A stretch of 64,000 bases of DNA. Source: Semisulcospira habei. Lineage: Eukaryota; Mollusca; Gastropoda; Semisulcospiridae. Shown here piece by piece: positions 25,748-37,074 of this stretch (positions within the stretch are counted from its first letter, which is position 1; every line of letters begins with the position of its first letter). The stretch lies in the NCBI GenBank assembly GCA_036245525.1, contig BTPG01000004.1, positions 209,012,325-209,076,324 of the forward strand, read 5' to 3'. Under the pieces are notes generated by a model. It was not told the DNA's origin and searched no databases. It worked only from the letters and a program-made list of their open reading frames with translations. A program made the translations under genes and the position numbers.

Positions 25748-26102
25748 TATATTTTTAAGGCGCCTATGCTTTCGATAGAAAAGCTCTGGGCGCCGTACAA
25801 ATGACATGCTAACATATGTACACCTTGCATCCTACAACACATATAGTCCCTAACATACACACTCACCCAACAAGAATATACAAGAAATATAAGAATAACA
25901 AAAAGAATACACCAACAAAAAATGCTCACAGACAAAAAAAGACACACGTGTACCATAAAACCAACAACACACACACACACACACACACACAGCCAGCGCT
26001 AGTGCAAACACCATTAGTGTGCTTGATGTCTGTGACTGGGCCGCCTAAACCCATTACATCAGGAGGCTGTTTTTTTACTGTCCTATATGAAGGCTACATC
26101 AC

Positions 26103-26250
26103 AGATTAGGAGATAGATCAACCATTTAGTTCAAGGGTGGTGCCAGAATAGCTTGGCGCCTCAGGCGCCAAGCTATTCTGGCACCACCCTTGAACTATCA
26201 GAGTCAAATTAATTTCAATCAGTAGTGTATCAGAATGAAAAGGGTTAAAA
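26103..26250. repeat. Family B hairpin (AGAATAGC subtype)
   Basis: TTAGGAGATAGATCAACC ... halves meet at GGCGCCTCAGGCGCC; right end AGAATGAAAAGGGTTAA. Confidence 0.82.
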
Positions 26251-26455
26251 GGGAGCTCGGTAGCTCAGGTGGTAGAGAGATCGACTCTAGTCAGTCCGAA
26301 CGGCCGCGAGTTCGAATTCATATGGGTCAAAATTTGTGTAGACCCTATTTGGTGTCCTGTCTTTGAAATCAGCTTCGTGATGGGCAAAAGACGTGAAGCC
26401 CGAAACGTTTAACTCTGCGTGGTGTTCAATTTTTCTTGGCAGTGAAAGGGTTAAA
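26251..26455 (+). mobile_element. Possible tRNA-derived SINE
   Basis: Box-A-like GTAGCTCAGGTGGTAGAG and box-B-like GCGAGTTCGAATTC at tRNA-like spacing, followed by a non-tRNA body. No target duplication was found and there is no cloverleaf, so it is not a tRNA gene. Confidence 0.5.
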
Positions 26456-27140
26456 TTTACTTTTAGTCAGCCATTTAGCCGTATACAAGGGTTTTCAAAG
26501 TGAAGTCGATATAGTGTGTTACAGGTTAATACAAGCAATATTTCAAGATTTTATAAAAAAACAATTACTCGTCACCTTGTGTCGGCAAGTCGGGGAAATG
26601 AGATTACAGTGACAATTTACAAGAATGTCTAAAAACAAAAGAAAAAGCAAACGAAAAACAAAAACAAAACAACAATAACAACAAGGAAGCAAACAAAAAT
26701 AAACAGCAAATGAAAGATAAGTAGCTATGAAGAGGAAAAAACGCGGCATGGATGTTCCGTGACACTTAACGTCAATATCACTGTCCATGAATATTCCTAT
26801 ACAGGTCCAAAGAACACACCGCCAATCACATAGTAAATTACAGGAAAACAAATGAGGATTAGAACAGGAGAAAAAGAAAATGAGACGCGAATCGTTTTAT
26901 AATGCACCGAGCGATTCCACATTAAAAGCGAGGAGGCGCTGGTCCTTCAGCTATCACACTCGACTCGTCTATGCTATGCTTATGTTACTTACGCTACAAC
27001 TTTACAACTTTACACTCGGCTATGCTCTGCTTATGTGACTTACGCTACAACTTTACTCTCGTCTATGCTATGCTTATGTGACTTACGCTACAACTTTACA
27101 CTTGTCTATGCTATGCTATGTGACTTATGCTACAACTTTA
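26456..27140. repeat. Gene-free stretch with a ~55-bp tandem repeat
   Basis: At 26955-27140, TATGCTATGCTTATGT-GACTTACGCTACAACTTTAC recurs four times with small changes. The rest is AT-rich with no coding signal. Confidence 0.75.
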
Positions 27141-27149
27141 CACATGTAA

Positions 27150-27455
27150 TTATGTTAGTCGTTTATTCTTAGCCCGCTAGTGAGTTTAGGTTTGTGGTTT
27201 TTTAGGTGTGCGTGTATGTATGCGGAAAGGTGGGGGTGGGGTTGGGGGGGGGGGGGGGGAGTAGGGTGTTGCGGATGACGTGAACATGTAATTTGTATTC
27301 TTGTTTCTATTAATATAATAATAGTATTATGTATGTTATACCGCTGTGCCAAAATTAAAGTATTATTGTATTGTATTGTATTGTATTGTATTGTATTGTA
27401 TTGTATTGTATTGTATTGTATTGTATTGTATTGTATTGTATTGTATTGTATTGTC
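27150..27455 (+). mobile_element. Probable LINE 3' tail ending in (TATTG)n
   Basis: GCCAAAATTAAAGTATTATTG is followed by about 19 TATTG units (27359-27455), the same tail type as the LINE 3' end at 5693-5716. No coding part is left. Confidence 0.6.
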
Positions 27456-27766
27456 TCACACAGTCCTGCAGGCGGCAAAAAGCTTGAGCTATCTACGATG
27501 TCAAATTTTCGTTTTGGTTAGCCAGCAAGCCTGACTGTTCAAAGTGGGATCGAAGCGGATTAAATAGGCTTTTCTGTGTCCAGAGTCTCGGCCGTCGCAT
27601 ATGAACGCTCATATATCGATAGTGTTCGCATGCAACCTTGTAAATAACAATTTTGAGTTCTCGAAGAAAACAAAAAGAAAATAAGTGTACATTTTTATCA
27701 AAATAATTATGTGATCCAAGGTTTTCTTCACAATGGCAGGTCCTGTTTGAGCTGCAAGGACCAGTT

Positions 27767-27868
27767 ACAAGAGTGAGCGTAGTCCTGCGCCAGCCAATAA
27801 GCAAGGTGCTCCGCTATAGCGGAGCACCTTGCTTAGTGGCTGGCGCAGGACTAAGCTCATTCACGCAA
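27767..27868. repeat. Family D palindrome
   Basis: AGTCCTGCGCCAGCCAATAA ... AGTGGCTGGCGCAGGACT around GGTGCTCCGCTATAGCGGAG; almost perfect. A second copy is at 46068-46175. Confidence 0.88.
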
Positions 27869-27944
27869 ATTGCCCCAGGCTCGAAATTTCGTCGCGAAAT
27901 AAGGAAAACAATCAAAGGCGGCAAGCGCATCAACCAGTGTGTCT

Positions 27945-28032
27945 ACAACCTTGTGCCACGTGTGACGAGTTGCAGCTGAGTGAAGTTTCTTTACAAGAAC
28001 CCTACGTACGTGTTTGTTTTTTTTTTCACCCT
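27945..28032. other. Sequence resembling a solo-LTR 3' part, just upstream of FABP exon 1
   Basis: GCCACGTGTGACGAGTTGCA and following bases match 41713-41790 inside the solo LTR at 40940-41817 at roughly three quarters identity by eye. Confidence 0.55.
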
Positions 28033-28051
28033 CAGAAAGCCAGGTGACAAA

Positions 28052-28127
28052 ATGGATCAGTTTCTGGGTTCATGGGTCGTCATCCCCGAGAAGGCACAGA
28101 ATCTGGAAGCCTACATGAATACCATGA
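28052..28127 (+). CDS. Fatty-acid-binding protein (FABP family), exon 1
   Basis: FABPs are about 130-residue cytosolic ten-stranded beta-barrels that carry fatty acids and other small hydrophobic ligands. The gene has four coding exons of 76, 176, 102 and 51 bases, matching the conserved animal FABP structure, and encodes about 134 residues. Exon 1 starts MDQFLGSW, corresponding to the family N-terminal 'F.G.W' motif, and ends at MNTM before gtaagt with phase 1. The ATG at 28052 is the natural start. A possible acceptor (ccctcag) at 28035 suggests a 5' untranslated exon. About 80 bases upstream is sequence resembling the 3' part of the solo LTR at 40940-41817. Confidence 0.88.
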
Positions 28128-28371
28128 GTAAGTCAGCGTGAGTGTTTTCCGGTTCGCGCGGTGAGCAAAAGGTCTACGGACCGACGTATTTGATGGACCT
28201 TCGATTTGCTTGCTGAAGTTCTGCCGGTTTTTTGTGTGTGCCTGCTGCAGTGAAGGTGCCCTTTGAGTAGATGTGAGCAGGCGGGATCTGCAGTACAGTG
28301 ACCCGACCCGATCCTGACTGCTCCCATCTACTCACAGGACACCTTCAATACACTGTTCCCCCAGTACCAAA

Positions 28372-28462
28372 ACGTCTTCGGGCGCGCGATGGCCGCAGTG
28401 GGCCCGCGCACAGCCGTGTGCGGGCCCACTGCGGCCGTCTTTGGCCCGAGGACCTTTGCTTA
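28372..28462. repeat. Family E palindrome
   Basis: CGCGCGATGGCCGCAGTGGG / CCCACTGCGGCCGTCTTTGG around a GCACAGCCGTGTGC centre; FABP intron 1. Confidence 0.82.
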
Positions 28463-28494
28463 CTGGGTATAGTGCCAGTTAGACGAGAAATGAG

Positions 28495-28600
28495 GCTGAT
28501 GTTGCTGCTGCTGTTGCTGCTGCTGTCACTGTTGCTGCTGTTTCTGTTGTTATTGCTGTGGTCGTCGTAGTTGTTGTTTTTTCTGCTGCTGTAGCTATTC
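28495..28600. repeat. Imperfect (CTG/TTG)n repeat
   Basis: TTGCTGCTGCTGTTGCTGCT-type units over about 100 bp. Confidence 0.85.
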
Positions 28601-28619
28601 TGCTATTTTATAGAGACAT

Positions 28620-28765
28620 AGGACCTTCTTTCAACAATTGCCACCGATAATTGCAGCAGGCATTTTGAGTCGGTGAGAATGATGGCGTGACTGATTTGGC
28701 TGCCATCCAGCGTAGCAATCCATTTCGGAACGTGAGTCACAGCCTCCACCTCCATCGTTAAGCTT
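28620..28765 (-). pseudogene. Retroelement RNase H fragment
   Basis: Minus-strand reading EVEAVTHVPKWIATLDGSQI then HAIILTDSKCLLQ resembles the RNase H domain carried by some LINEs. Short, truncated, and cut by the RTE insertion to its right. Confidence 0.55.
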
Positions 28766-28827
28766 GATGTCTTGGTTTTGCAGGCTGCACTGTCTTCGCA
28801 TATGGCGCTCCTTTTTTAAATCTCTGC

Positions 28828-31272
28828 CTGCAATGCAGAGACCAACGACAGAGGCTTAAGGCTCCTGGAATTTGCCAGTTCAAATGTTCTAAAGCTGATG
28901 AACACGTTTGGCCCGCACAAAGCATCCAGAAGGTGGACATGGCACAGCCCGAACGGAGAGCACCATAACCAAATTGACTACATCATGGTGAAGAGACGCT
29001 TCCAAACCAGTGTGAACATTGCCAAGACAAGAAGTTTTCCAGGAGCAGACATTGGAAGCGACCATGACTTAGTGATGATGACCTTCCGACTCCGCCTAAA
29101 GAAGGTCAACAAGCAGGGTCCCACCAGAATCAAGTTTGACCTCGAGAAGCTGAAAGACCCATAGGTAGCGGAAGCCTTTCAGGCAAAGATAGGAGGAAAA
29201 GTCGCACCACTGCTACTTCTAGGTGCAGAAGACACGGACGTGGACACACTGATTGACACATTTAACACTGTTGTATCCCAAACAGCCAGTGAGAGCCTTG
29301 GCAAACACCGACAAGCAAAGAAACCTTGGGTTACAGCTGACATCTTTGTTCTATGTGACAAGCGTCGAGAATTAAAGAAAAAGAAATCAGAGGTAGAAGG
29401 AGCTAAACAATACAGAGAAATTAACCAGGATATCAAGAAAAGCATGAAAAAGGCAAAGAATAAGTGGATTGAAGATCAGTGTAAACACGTAGAAGAAAAT
29501 CTGAACAAAAATAATAGCAAAAAGCATACCAGCTGGTGAAAGACCTGACCAGTGTAAAACAAGGACGCTCCTCGATTATTCAAGATTGTGAAGGAAACTG
29601 TCTTACGGAAGACCAAGACATACTGAAGAGATGGACAGAGTACTGCTCAGATTTGTACGACCACCGAGCTGCAAGGGACCCAGGCATACTTGTCAACCCA
29701 CCCGTGACCAACAATGGCAACTATCCCATCCTCCGAGAAGAAGTAGAGGCTGCAGTGAAGTCGCTGAAAAAAGGGAAGGCAGCAGGAGCAGACAACATCC
29801 CTGCAGAGCTAGTCCAAGAAGGGGGAGAAGACACGATAAGCGCCTTACTAACAATCTGCAATAAGATCTGGCAGTCAGGGGATTGGCCCACACCATGGAC
29901 CCAATCACTTATAATAACTCTCCCCCAAAAAGGTAACTTACATCAATGCCAGAACTATCGCACGATCAGTCTTATATCCCACCCAAGCAAAGTCATGTTA
30001 AAGATCCTACTGAACAGGCTGAAGCCACAGGCAGAGGAAATCATAGCTGAGCAACAGGCAGGCTTCAGACCAGGGCGCAGCACAACTGAGCAGATCTTCA
30101 GCCTGAGAGTTCTATGTGAGAGATACCTCCAGCACCAGCAGGACCTTTATCATGTCTTTGTGGATTTTAAGAAAGCGTTTGACAGGGTGTGGCATGCAGC
30201 CCTTTGGTCCACCATGAAGCTATACAACATCAATGCCAACCTGATCAAAGTCATAGCAAACCTTTACAACAAGGCCACTAGCGCAGTCTGCTTCAACGGC
30301 AATATAGGAAACTGGTTTAGGACTACAGTTGGAGTCAGACAAGGCTACTTGCTCTCACCTACTCTTTTCAACATCTTCCTGGAAAGAATCATGACGGACG
30401 CTCTGAAAGATCATGAAGGAACTGTCAGTATTGGAGGCAGAACAATCACGAACTTGCGCTTTGCGGACGACATTGATGGCCTTGCAGGAACAGAGAAGGA
30501 GCTAGCTCAGCTGGTGGAAAAGCTGGACAGTACAGCAATTGCATATGGGATGGAAATCAGTGCAGAGAAGACCAAACTGATGACCAATAACGCCATTGGC
30601 ATTGGCACTGAAATCATGGTTGGAGGCCAAAAACTGGAAACAGTTAAGAAATTCAAATACTTAGGAGCCACTGTGACAGATGAGGGATCAAAACCAGAAA
30701 TACTGTCCAGGATTGCGCAGACAACAACAGCACTGACAAGATTGAAGACCATATGGAAGGACAGAAACATCACACTCTGCTCTAAGATCACACTGATGCG
30801 CTTCTTAGTCATCTCAGTGTTCTTGTATGCCTGCGAGTCATGGACCCTCACAGCAGACCTTGAAAGGAGGATACAAGCCACTGAAATGAGATGGTTTCGA
30901 AGGCTGCTTGGCATCTCATACAGAGATCACATCACAAACGAGCAAGTGGGAAGCAGAATCAGGCAAGCCATCGGGCCCTATGAAGACTTATTAGCCATTG
31001 TGAGAAAACGCAAACTGAAGTGGTATGGGCATGTCACGCGTTCAGCAGGGCTTGCCAAAACAATCCTTCAAGGCACTGTGCAAGGAGGACGAAGGAGAGG
31101 AAGACAGAGGAAAAGATGGGAGGACAATATCTCAGAGTGGACAGGACTGAAGCTGGGCGATACGCTGAGAATGGCAGAGAACAGAGAGGAATGGAGGGAG
31201 CTGGTTTTTAAGTCATCAATGGTGCCCCAACGGTCGACAAGACTACGGGATATAGATAGATAGATAGATAGA
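28828..31272 (+). mobile_element. RTE-type non-LTR retrotransposon, 5'-truncated, two lesions
   Basis: Endonuclease end (HHNQIDYIMVKRRFQ, then GADIGSDHDLVM), an in-frame TAG at 29162-29164, linker with KPWVTADIF, and a one-base shift in a run of A near 29525. An intact 575-codon frame from 29536 to 31263 then follows: KGKAAGADNIPAEL, AGFRPGRSTTEQIF, FVDFKKAFDRVWH, GVRQGYLLSPTLFNIF and catalytic FADDID, then EFKYLG-like and RRLLGI blocks. The 3' tail is (GATA)n. It lies in FABP intron 1 in the same orientation. Few lesions suggest a young insertion. A 3' fragment of the same family is at 39277-39376. Confidence 0.92.
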
Positions 31273-31368
31273 ATGACCTTCGGTGAACGGAGACAGTATT
31301 GTAACACATGGATGGGGAGAGACTGTATAAGTAAATCATGATTTTGTTGGGTTTTTTTTTACTCCCAG

Positions 31369-31544
31369 AGTTTTCAGATGAAATGAAGAAGTTTATCCGC
31401 AAAGCCTCAAAAGACTCTAGTGTCACCACCACTAAAGATGGCGACAAGTACACGACTGTGTCCGAGTTTGGAGGAAAGACAGAGACACTCACCTACCAGA
31501 TCGGCGTCCCTTTTATCTCCAAAACCCTCGGGATTGAAGTCAAG
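31369..31544 (+). CDS. FABP exon 2
   Basis: Acceptor actcccag; the first two bases complete Lys. The translation includes SSVTTTKDGDKYTT and FGGKTETLTYQIGVPF, matching the beta-strands that follow the helix-turn-helix lid (family pattern 'I...GD..T..T...K....F..G..F'). The donor is gtaact, phase 0. It is separated from exon 1 by a 3.2-kb intron that contains an RTE-type LINE. Confidence 0.9.
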
Positions 31545-31567
31545 GTAACTGGACAAAAAGTTAAACG

Positions 31568-31659
31568 TTAACCCTTTGCGTGTCGGTATCGGTTATAGTC
31601 GCGATGATTCCTGTCGGAATTATCGCGACTAAAACCTCTATCGACATGCAACTGGTTAA
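31568..31659. repeat. Family A hairpin element
   Basis: TTAACCCTTTGCGTGTCGGT ... ATCGACATGCAACTGGTTAA; TTAA on both sides. It starts 24 bases after the FABP exon 2 donor. Confidence 0.86.
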
Positions 31660-31877
31660 CCTCTTTCCCTTCTAAGTAACTGTTTTTGTATTATTGTACT
31701 CTACAACTGAGTAATTATGTTAAGAGTTCATTTCTGGGTCCGGTGCTCATGACACGTGACGGCTTGTACCGACACATTCAGCGCTAAAAATAGCTCAGCA
31801 CACACACAGCAAGCGAACCTTGGCTGTACGATTCTATCCGACTATAGTTTTCTAGGGGAAATTTAATAATCTTACGG

Positions 31878-31996
<119 letters not shown>

Positions 31997-32024
31997 TGTA
32001 CAGTAAACTTCATATAGAAGAAAG

Positions 32025-32329
32025 AGTTCAAAATAGCTCAGGCGGTTAAGCGTCGGAGCAAGAGAGGGAAGGGAGTCGCCGGGTCGTGGGTTCGAGTCCC
32101 CTTCCCGGCCCCGTTAGCTGAACTCGCAATCCAGGGGGAAAAGACGGGCTTGTTCCATAGCATGTCCGTTGAAAGGTCCTGGTAAATCAAAGTGGCACAG
32201 TTGCAGTGCGCCTGAATTGATCAGTGTTCAGGTCGTACTGCATAGGCAATTGATTTCCCTGTCTCCCATAACCCGCCCGTCAGGGCCGTCCATTATCACT
32301 TCGGTGCTGTGGATGTTAAACCCATCACA
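32025..32329 (+). mobile_element. tRNA-derived SINE, 305 bp, 10-bp target duplication
   Basis: Box A TAGCTCAGGCGGTTAAG and box B GGGTTCGAGTCCC, followed by a body containing GAAAGGTCCTGGTAAATCAA and a GGTGCTGTGGATGTTAAACC end. Flanked by TAGAAGAAAG at 32015-32024 and 32330-32339. A second copy is at 38317-38637. Confidence 0.88.
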
Positions 32330-32559
32330 TAGAAGAAAGTGACAGATAACCCACATTTTTGGGGGTTGTTAAATATCCGAAGTGTACTATAAGCAAAGTA
32401 ATTTACGTAGAAAGCGTGTGGTCAGGAAATCTTCAAAACGAAAAGAGAAGAAAAAAAGTAATGTTATATTCAGCCTTGTTGTTAGCGATCGCCATGTTCA
32501 GAGCAGATGACTGTACGCTCATAAATAACAAACAAGAAAGAAAACAAAGAAACAAACGA

Positions 32560-32610
32560 AAGAACGAATGAACGAAAGATAGAACGAACGAACGGACGGA
32601 CGGACGGACT
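32560..32610. repeat. (AACG)n/(GACG)n simple repeat
   Basis: AACGAACGAACGGACGGACG run in FABP intron 2. Confidence 0.8.
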
Positions 32611-32747
32611 TAAGGATGAACGGAAGAACTTGACGGACAATCAAAGCTGGCCCTGACTCAAGTCGCTTTAGCCCGCTCAGTGTCAGCTGTCGCAGACTGT
32701 GTTTATGCAGTCTTTGGTAATTCAAGCCCGAGAAACTCTAGCTGTCC

Positions 32748-32882
32748 CAGGATCATGGATTCAAAGTGATTTCAGCAAGAGGCATAGATCCTCATGAGCC
32801 CCCGCGACTGCGGGGGCTCATGAGGATCTATACCTCTTGCAGCTGGGTGGTCTCCACATTTTCTCGACACTGAACAGGTTAA
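32748..32882. repeat. Family C element, partial
   Basis: Perfect core at 32778-32840 around CCCGCGACTGCGGG; right end CACTGAACAGGTTAA. Confidence 0.83.
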
Positions 32883-32914
32883 TTCTTGCCGTGTTGATCT
32901 CTCTCTGTGTGCAG

Positions 32915-33016
32915 AACACCTTTGCCTTAGAGGGAAGCATGCTGTACGGAGTGCACGAGATGGAGGGGAAGACCATCAAGTCCAAACGTTACATCAAGGG
33001 CGGCGAACTCTTCATT
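32915..33016 (+). CDS. FABP exon 3
   Basis: Acceptor tgtgcag, donor gtaagt, both phase 0; exactly 34 codons, the usual size of FABP exon 3. The translation runs from NTFALEGSML to KGGELFI. A family-C hairpin ends a few tens of bases upstream, and a poly-C run lies just after the donor. Confidence 0.9.
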
Positions 33017-33039
33017 GTAAGTCAAGTTGTCATTTACTC

Positions 33040-33058
33040 CCCCCCCCCCCCCCCCCCT
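33040..33058. repeat. Poly-C run
   Basis: C-rich homopolymer just after the FABP exon 3 donor, a possible indel-prone site. Confidence 0.8.
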
Positions 33059-33283
33059 TGTTTGACTGCGGCGACCGGTCACCTGCGACCGCATCTGCCG
33101 CAGTGGGGTTAACCCTTACACAGCCAGTGGTCGCAGACTTCGTGTGTCTGTGAATTCAGGCTAAATTCAACACAGCAGATAGCAAGTAGAAAAATATTGC
33201 GAAATATTAACCCTTTTTTTTTTTTTTTTTTTTACTGTAGCGGTTAAATCTTTCTTGCGCGGGGCCTGGGTCCCTTGATTAAG

Positions 33284-33286
<3 letters not shown>

Positions 33287-33360
<74 letters not shown>

Positions 33361-33400
33361 TGCGTGTGCGTGTGCGTTAGTGAGCGCGAGTGCGTATGGC
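33287..33400. repeat. (GT)n microsatellite
   Basis: GT run grading into GTGCGT units. Confidence 0.93.
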
Positions 33401-33461
33401 GCATTAATTTTGCGTGCTGGTCATTTTTTTCCTTTCTTTTTTGAAGTATTTTAATAATCTC

Positions 33462-33572
33462 ACCCCAGTGCGCAAAAGTTGTCGTGCCGAAGACGGCCAC
33501 AGTTAGCCCGCACACAGCTGTGCACGGGCCAACTGCGGCCGTTTTTAGCCCAAAGGCATTAGGCATTTGAAG
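33462..33572. repeat. Family E palindrome
   Basis: CCAGTGCGCAAAAGTTGTCG and inverted copy; GCCCGCACACAGCTGTGCACGG centre. 45 bases upstream of FABP exon 4. Confidence 0.78.
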
Positions 33573-33617
33573 ACATTGGGCTAAAGTGCGGCCGGACGGT
33601 CGTCTTGTCTTTTTCAG

Positions 33618-33668
33618 GAGTCAACTTGCGAGGGAGTGACGTACACGTCCGTGATGACGCGTCCTTAG
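33618..33668 (+). CDS. FABP exon 4 (terminal), ligand-binding motif altered
   Basis: Acceptor ttttcag, phase 0; 16 codons and a TAG stop at 33666-33668. It reads [16 protein letters not shown]. In most FABPs this exon carries an Arg-x-Tyr pair that binds the ligand carboxylate (for example C-T-R-x-Y). Aligned by position, this protein has Ser and Met there. It may be a divergent paralogue with different ligand preference; this is inferred from alignment by eye. Confidence 0.87.
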   Translation, partial: ESTCEGVTYTSVMTRP

Positions 33669-33749
33669 GCTACGTGCAATGTACATTGTGCAAAACTATT
33701 CAGTAGTCTCTATATTTACTGTCGTGAGCTGGTCTGTCCTTACTGCTCT

Positions 33750-34050
<301 letters not shown>

Positions 34051-34430
34051 TTTGTATTTTCCAATATGCTTTGCCTTTGAGCGTCAGATTCTATACCGCC
34101 ATTCAACCCCATTCAAGAAAAAGAACTTAAAAGAAAACTTTTAAAATTTCAACAGAAGAGGGATAGCAGATCCTTAACTCATTGGAGACGAACGGCAACC
34201 GGATACGCGTATGGAATGCGTTAACGTTGTTATTTTCCTCTCCTGAAAAGGAAATGGTTATCTATCAGTCTTCTAAACATCTTTTTCGTAAAATCCTTGC
34301 TGCAATATGTTTTTACTTCACCCCAGACAATGTTCGTGTTTGGTTATTTTTTATTCATCGTAACGCCAAAAATAAACCGATCTCATGTTTGTTTGTTTGT
34401 TTGTTTGTTTGTTTCTTTGTGTGTTTGCTT

Positions 34431-34519
34431 TTAACCTTTTAGCTGTCGGTAGCGCTTTGGGTCGCGATGATTCCTGTAGGAAGCACCTCGGCCAAAAGCG
34501 TTACCGACAGCCAAATGGT
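34431..34519. repeat. Family A hairpin element
   Basis: TTAACCTTTTAGCTGTCGGT ... TACCGACAGCCAAATGGTCA; the right end has lost GGTTAA. Confidence 0.78.
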
Positions 34520-34957
34520 CATTGAATCCAGCCAATAATAACGCTTTTAATGCTAATATCAAAGCACGAACTAATGACAAAAGTCAATTTAGGCGATCAG
34601 ATGGAGGCATACCTATGAAAGGAAATGAAATTTACATGTAGAGATATTAAATTTTATACAGCCTATACTGAGTATTGGAAAATAAAATTGCTAATAGTTG
34701 TCATTTGTTTGCTGTTGTCTTTTTTTTTTTGGTAATGTTGTATTGTAGCATATACGTATACACATATTCGTATTCATCAGCTGGGTTGCTTTGTTGGTTG
34801 CGAAACGGGTGGCTGCGCGGGTTAGCTGTTATTTTTGTTCGGTTTGGTCTGTGGCTGGTATTCAGAGTGAATGAAAGATGACAGACCCACTTGTACAGCT
34901 ATTTTGCTAATCGCCAACCTGCTAAGAGCATTTGCAAACGAACAGTGCACCCGCAGG

Positions 34958-35036
34958 CATGCAAAAGGCCTTCGGGTTGACGTCGGCCGCAGTCGTCCCG
35001 CGCACAGCGGTCAACCCGAAGGCCTTTTGCTTACTG
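34958..35036. repeat. Family E palindrome
   Basis: GGCATGCAAAAGGCCTTCGG ... GTCAACCCGAAGGCCTTTTG around CGCGCACAGCG. Confidence 0.75.
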
Positions 35037-35379
35037 CCATAATCCCATATAAACATGGACGGTCGGCATTGCCAGGATAAGGGCTTGACGAGCTCAATGT
35101 TCAAAATTGATAGACCGCCACCGCGCGCGCACAGTCACCAGACACTCATGGCAATACCAAAGGGAAGAAACGTAAGCCACGTCTGAAAAGAACCAGCGTC
35201 CGGAATTACGATCCCCCAAATGCTCATATCCATGTAAGAGTACAACTAAGTGTTTCTGCCAGAATAGTTCTCGGCACAAGGACAACATTGGGCAGCTGAC
35301 GTCTGCTAGAATCATGCTTGACTGTGCAAAAAGCCTTGATACTATAAACCTACTGTCGGTTCCGACCGGCAGGCAAAAT

Positions 35380-35551
35380 TGATATTATATTATATTGAGC
35401 AACATTTTGCTTGATATAGTGCCGAAAACAGGCCGGTGTGATTACGAGACCCGAATCATCAATGGCCGAGTCGTAAGACGAGGACATTTTGATTGGGTAA
35501 AGTAAAGTTATCGGCACTATATCAAGCAAAAATGTTGTTCAATATAATATA
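35380..35551. repeat. MITE-like element with ~43-bp terminal inverted repeats
   Basis: Left ATATTATATTGAGCAACATT ... GATATAGTGCCGA; right copy inverted at 35507-35551. The interior is unique and no coding sequence is present. Confidence 0.8.
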
Positions 35552-36470
35552 TGTACCCAGTCCAAAACAAAACTGTGCCTCGCGTCATTCGTTTTGCTGC
35601 TGATAGCGGTGTTCAGACAAAACACATGAATGGCAGACGACCGCATATCACTGTCGATCAACTCGTAGATTTCGTCTGACATCAGTGCTTTGTATAACCG
35701 TGCGTGTTACTGTAAATTCTACTTGTAACTACATCTCGCATAGCTCAGTGCGGAAAATTCAGGCAGGTTTGTTTCTTTTCTCAGATTATCGATATTGCCT
35801 GCTGACATCTTGTCAGTCCAGCGACGTGACTCGCACGTTTGCTTGCGTCTTTTCTCCGTTCGTGTGTGTGTGCAGGATATTTTTAAATTTCGAGCGTTCG
35901 TACAAACTAAGAAGTATTTCATTATCACTACACGTAAAGAGCTTATAAATGTTGCAATATTTCGCGTTTCCGTTAGGAAAAATTCAAGTGTCATCAAGAT
36001 CGAGTCTTCTTTGCGCGCAAGGGATTTTGGGAAGGAAAGTATATCAAGCAAACTTATGAGTATTAATTTCCTTGTTATACAATATGTGTCAAAAAGGATA
36101 AGCTTTATGGAGTGGCTGCATAGATTTATAGCAAAATGACGACATGTCTACTGAGTTTGTTCCTGGCGGGATTTTAAGCGGATGGTTTCTTTGAAGGTTG
36201 AAAACTTTTGTCGAATCTCAGTGCGCTGCTTGTTCTGAGTTTTAGGCGCGGTGTATCTTGCCACCCTTCGGTGTCGTATTGAGCGTGTGTGGTGGCTCTG
36301 CGTGCGCGTTGGCGCAGCGGTTGTCTCGCATTTTAGTACTGACAAACTAGCTATGAATGACCCCAACTATGACCCTCGCTATGAAGGCATGCGATGCACA
36401 TTGTGTTGATTCAGATAGCACACAATCTAAGCACACACTGGCATATTCACTGCTAAATACACATGACCCG
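35552..36470. other. No gene or repeat recognised
   Basis: Open frames on both strands around 35700-36140 show no family motif and no splice framework. GTGCGTG-rich and AT-rich sequence. Confidence 0.4.
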
Positions 36471-36530
36471 CCTGGAGATGGATTGGTCATACTGGATCGA
36501 GAGTAGTGCCTGATTAGCTTGGCGCCTTTC
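36470..36530. repeat. Family B fragment (left half)
   Basis: GGAGATGGATTGGTCATACT ... GATTAGCTTGGCGCC, with no right half. Confidence 0.65.
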
Positions 36531-37074
36531 CAGGTAGCTCTGCAACTTGACTCATCGTTATTAATATTATAGTCAACGTTGAACTCAAATTGGCCCTAGA
36601 AGTACAAGCGCAAAAGTATTTAAGCTAAGCAAACATAGGGTAATGTGCTTACAGAGTTTCAGATCCCACGCCACAGGCACATGAAAGCATTTCGTCAGCT
36701 GTAAATGCATGCTGTACAGTTTTGAAAAAAAAATAATTGGGAGCATTGATAGCCTCGGTCACAATGAGGAATTGAAAAAGAAATTGTGACGGCCAAACCC
36801 GCTGAGGTGAGTATTATTTCACTATCTGACAATGAACTACTTCGAGATGTGCTTTACGCCGCGTGTCCGAATGCAGCGCGTCTCAAATGTGTTAATGTAA
36901 TAGATGCAAAACAAACAATATGAAGTGGTAATTCCACTGACTCGACAGGCTGGGAAGGCAAAGCTCGGTGTTAAGTCGTCAAACCAAAGTTCCTCTCCGC
37001 CAATAAAAACCTGTACGAGGGTCTTTTCAGATACATTTTGACACTCAGTATTTTTTTAAATAAAGTATTCACCC

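Noticed and set aside
32045..32110. tRNA gene at the start of the 32-kb SINE
   Set aside because: Box A and box B are present, but the sequence continues into a SINE body with target duplications and does not fold as a clean tRNA.
35685..36139. Overlapping 87- and 114-codon frames as a possible gene
   Set aside because: No recognisable domain, AT-rich, no splice framework; indistinguishable from chance.
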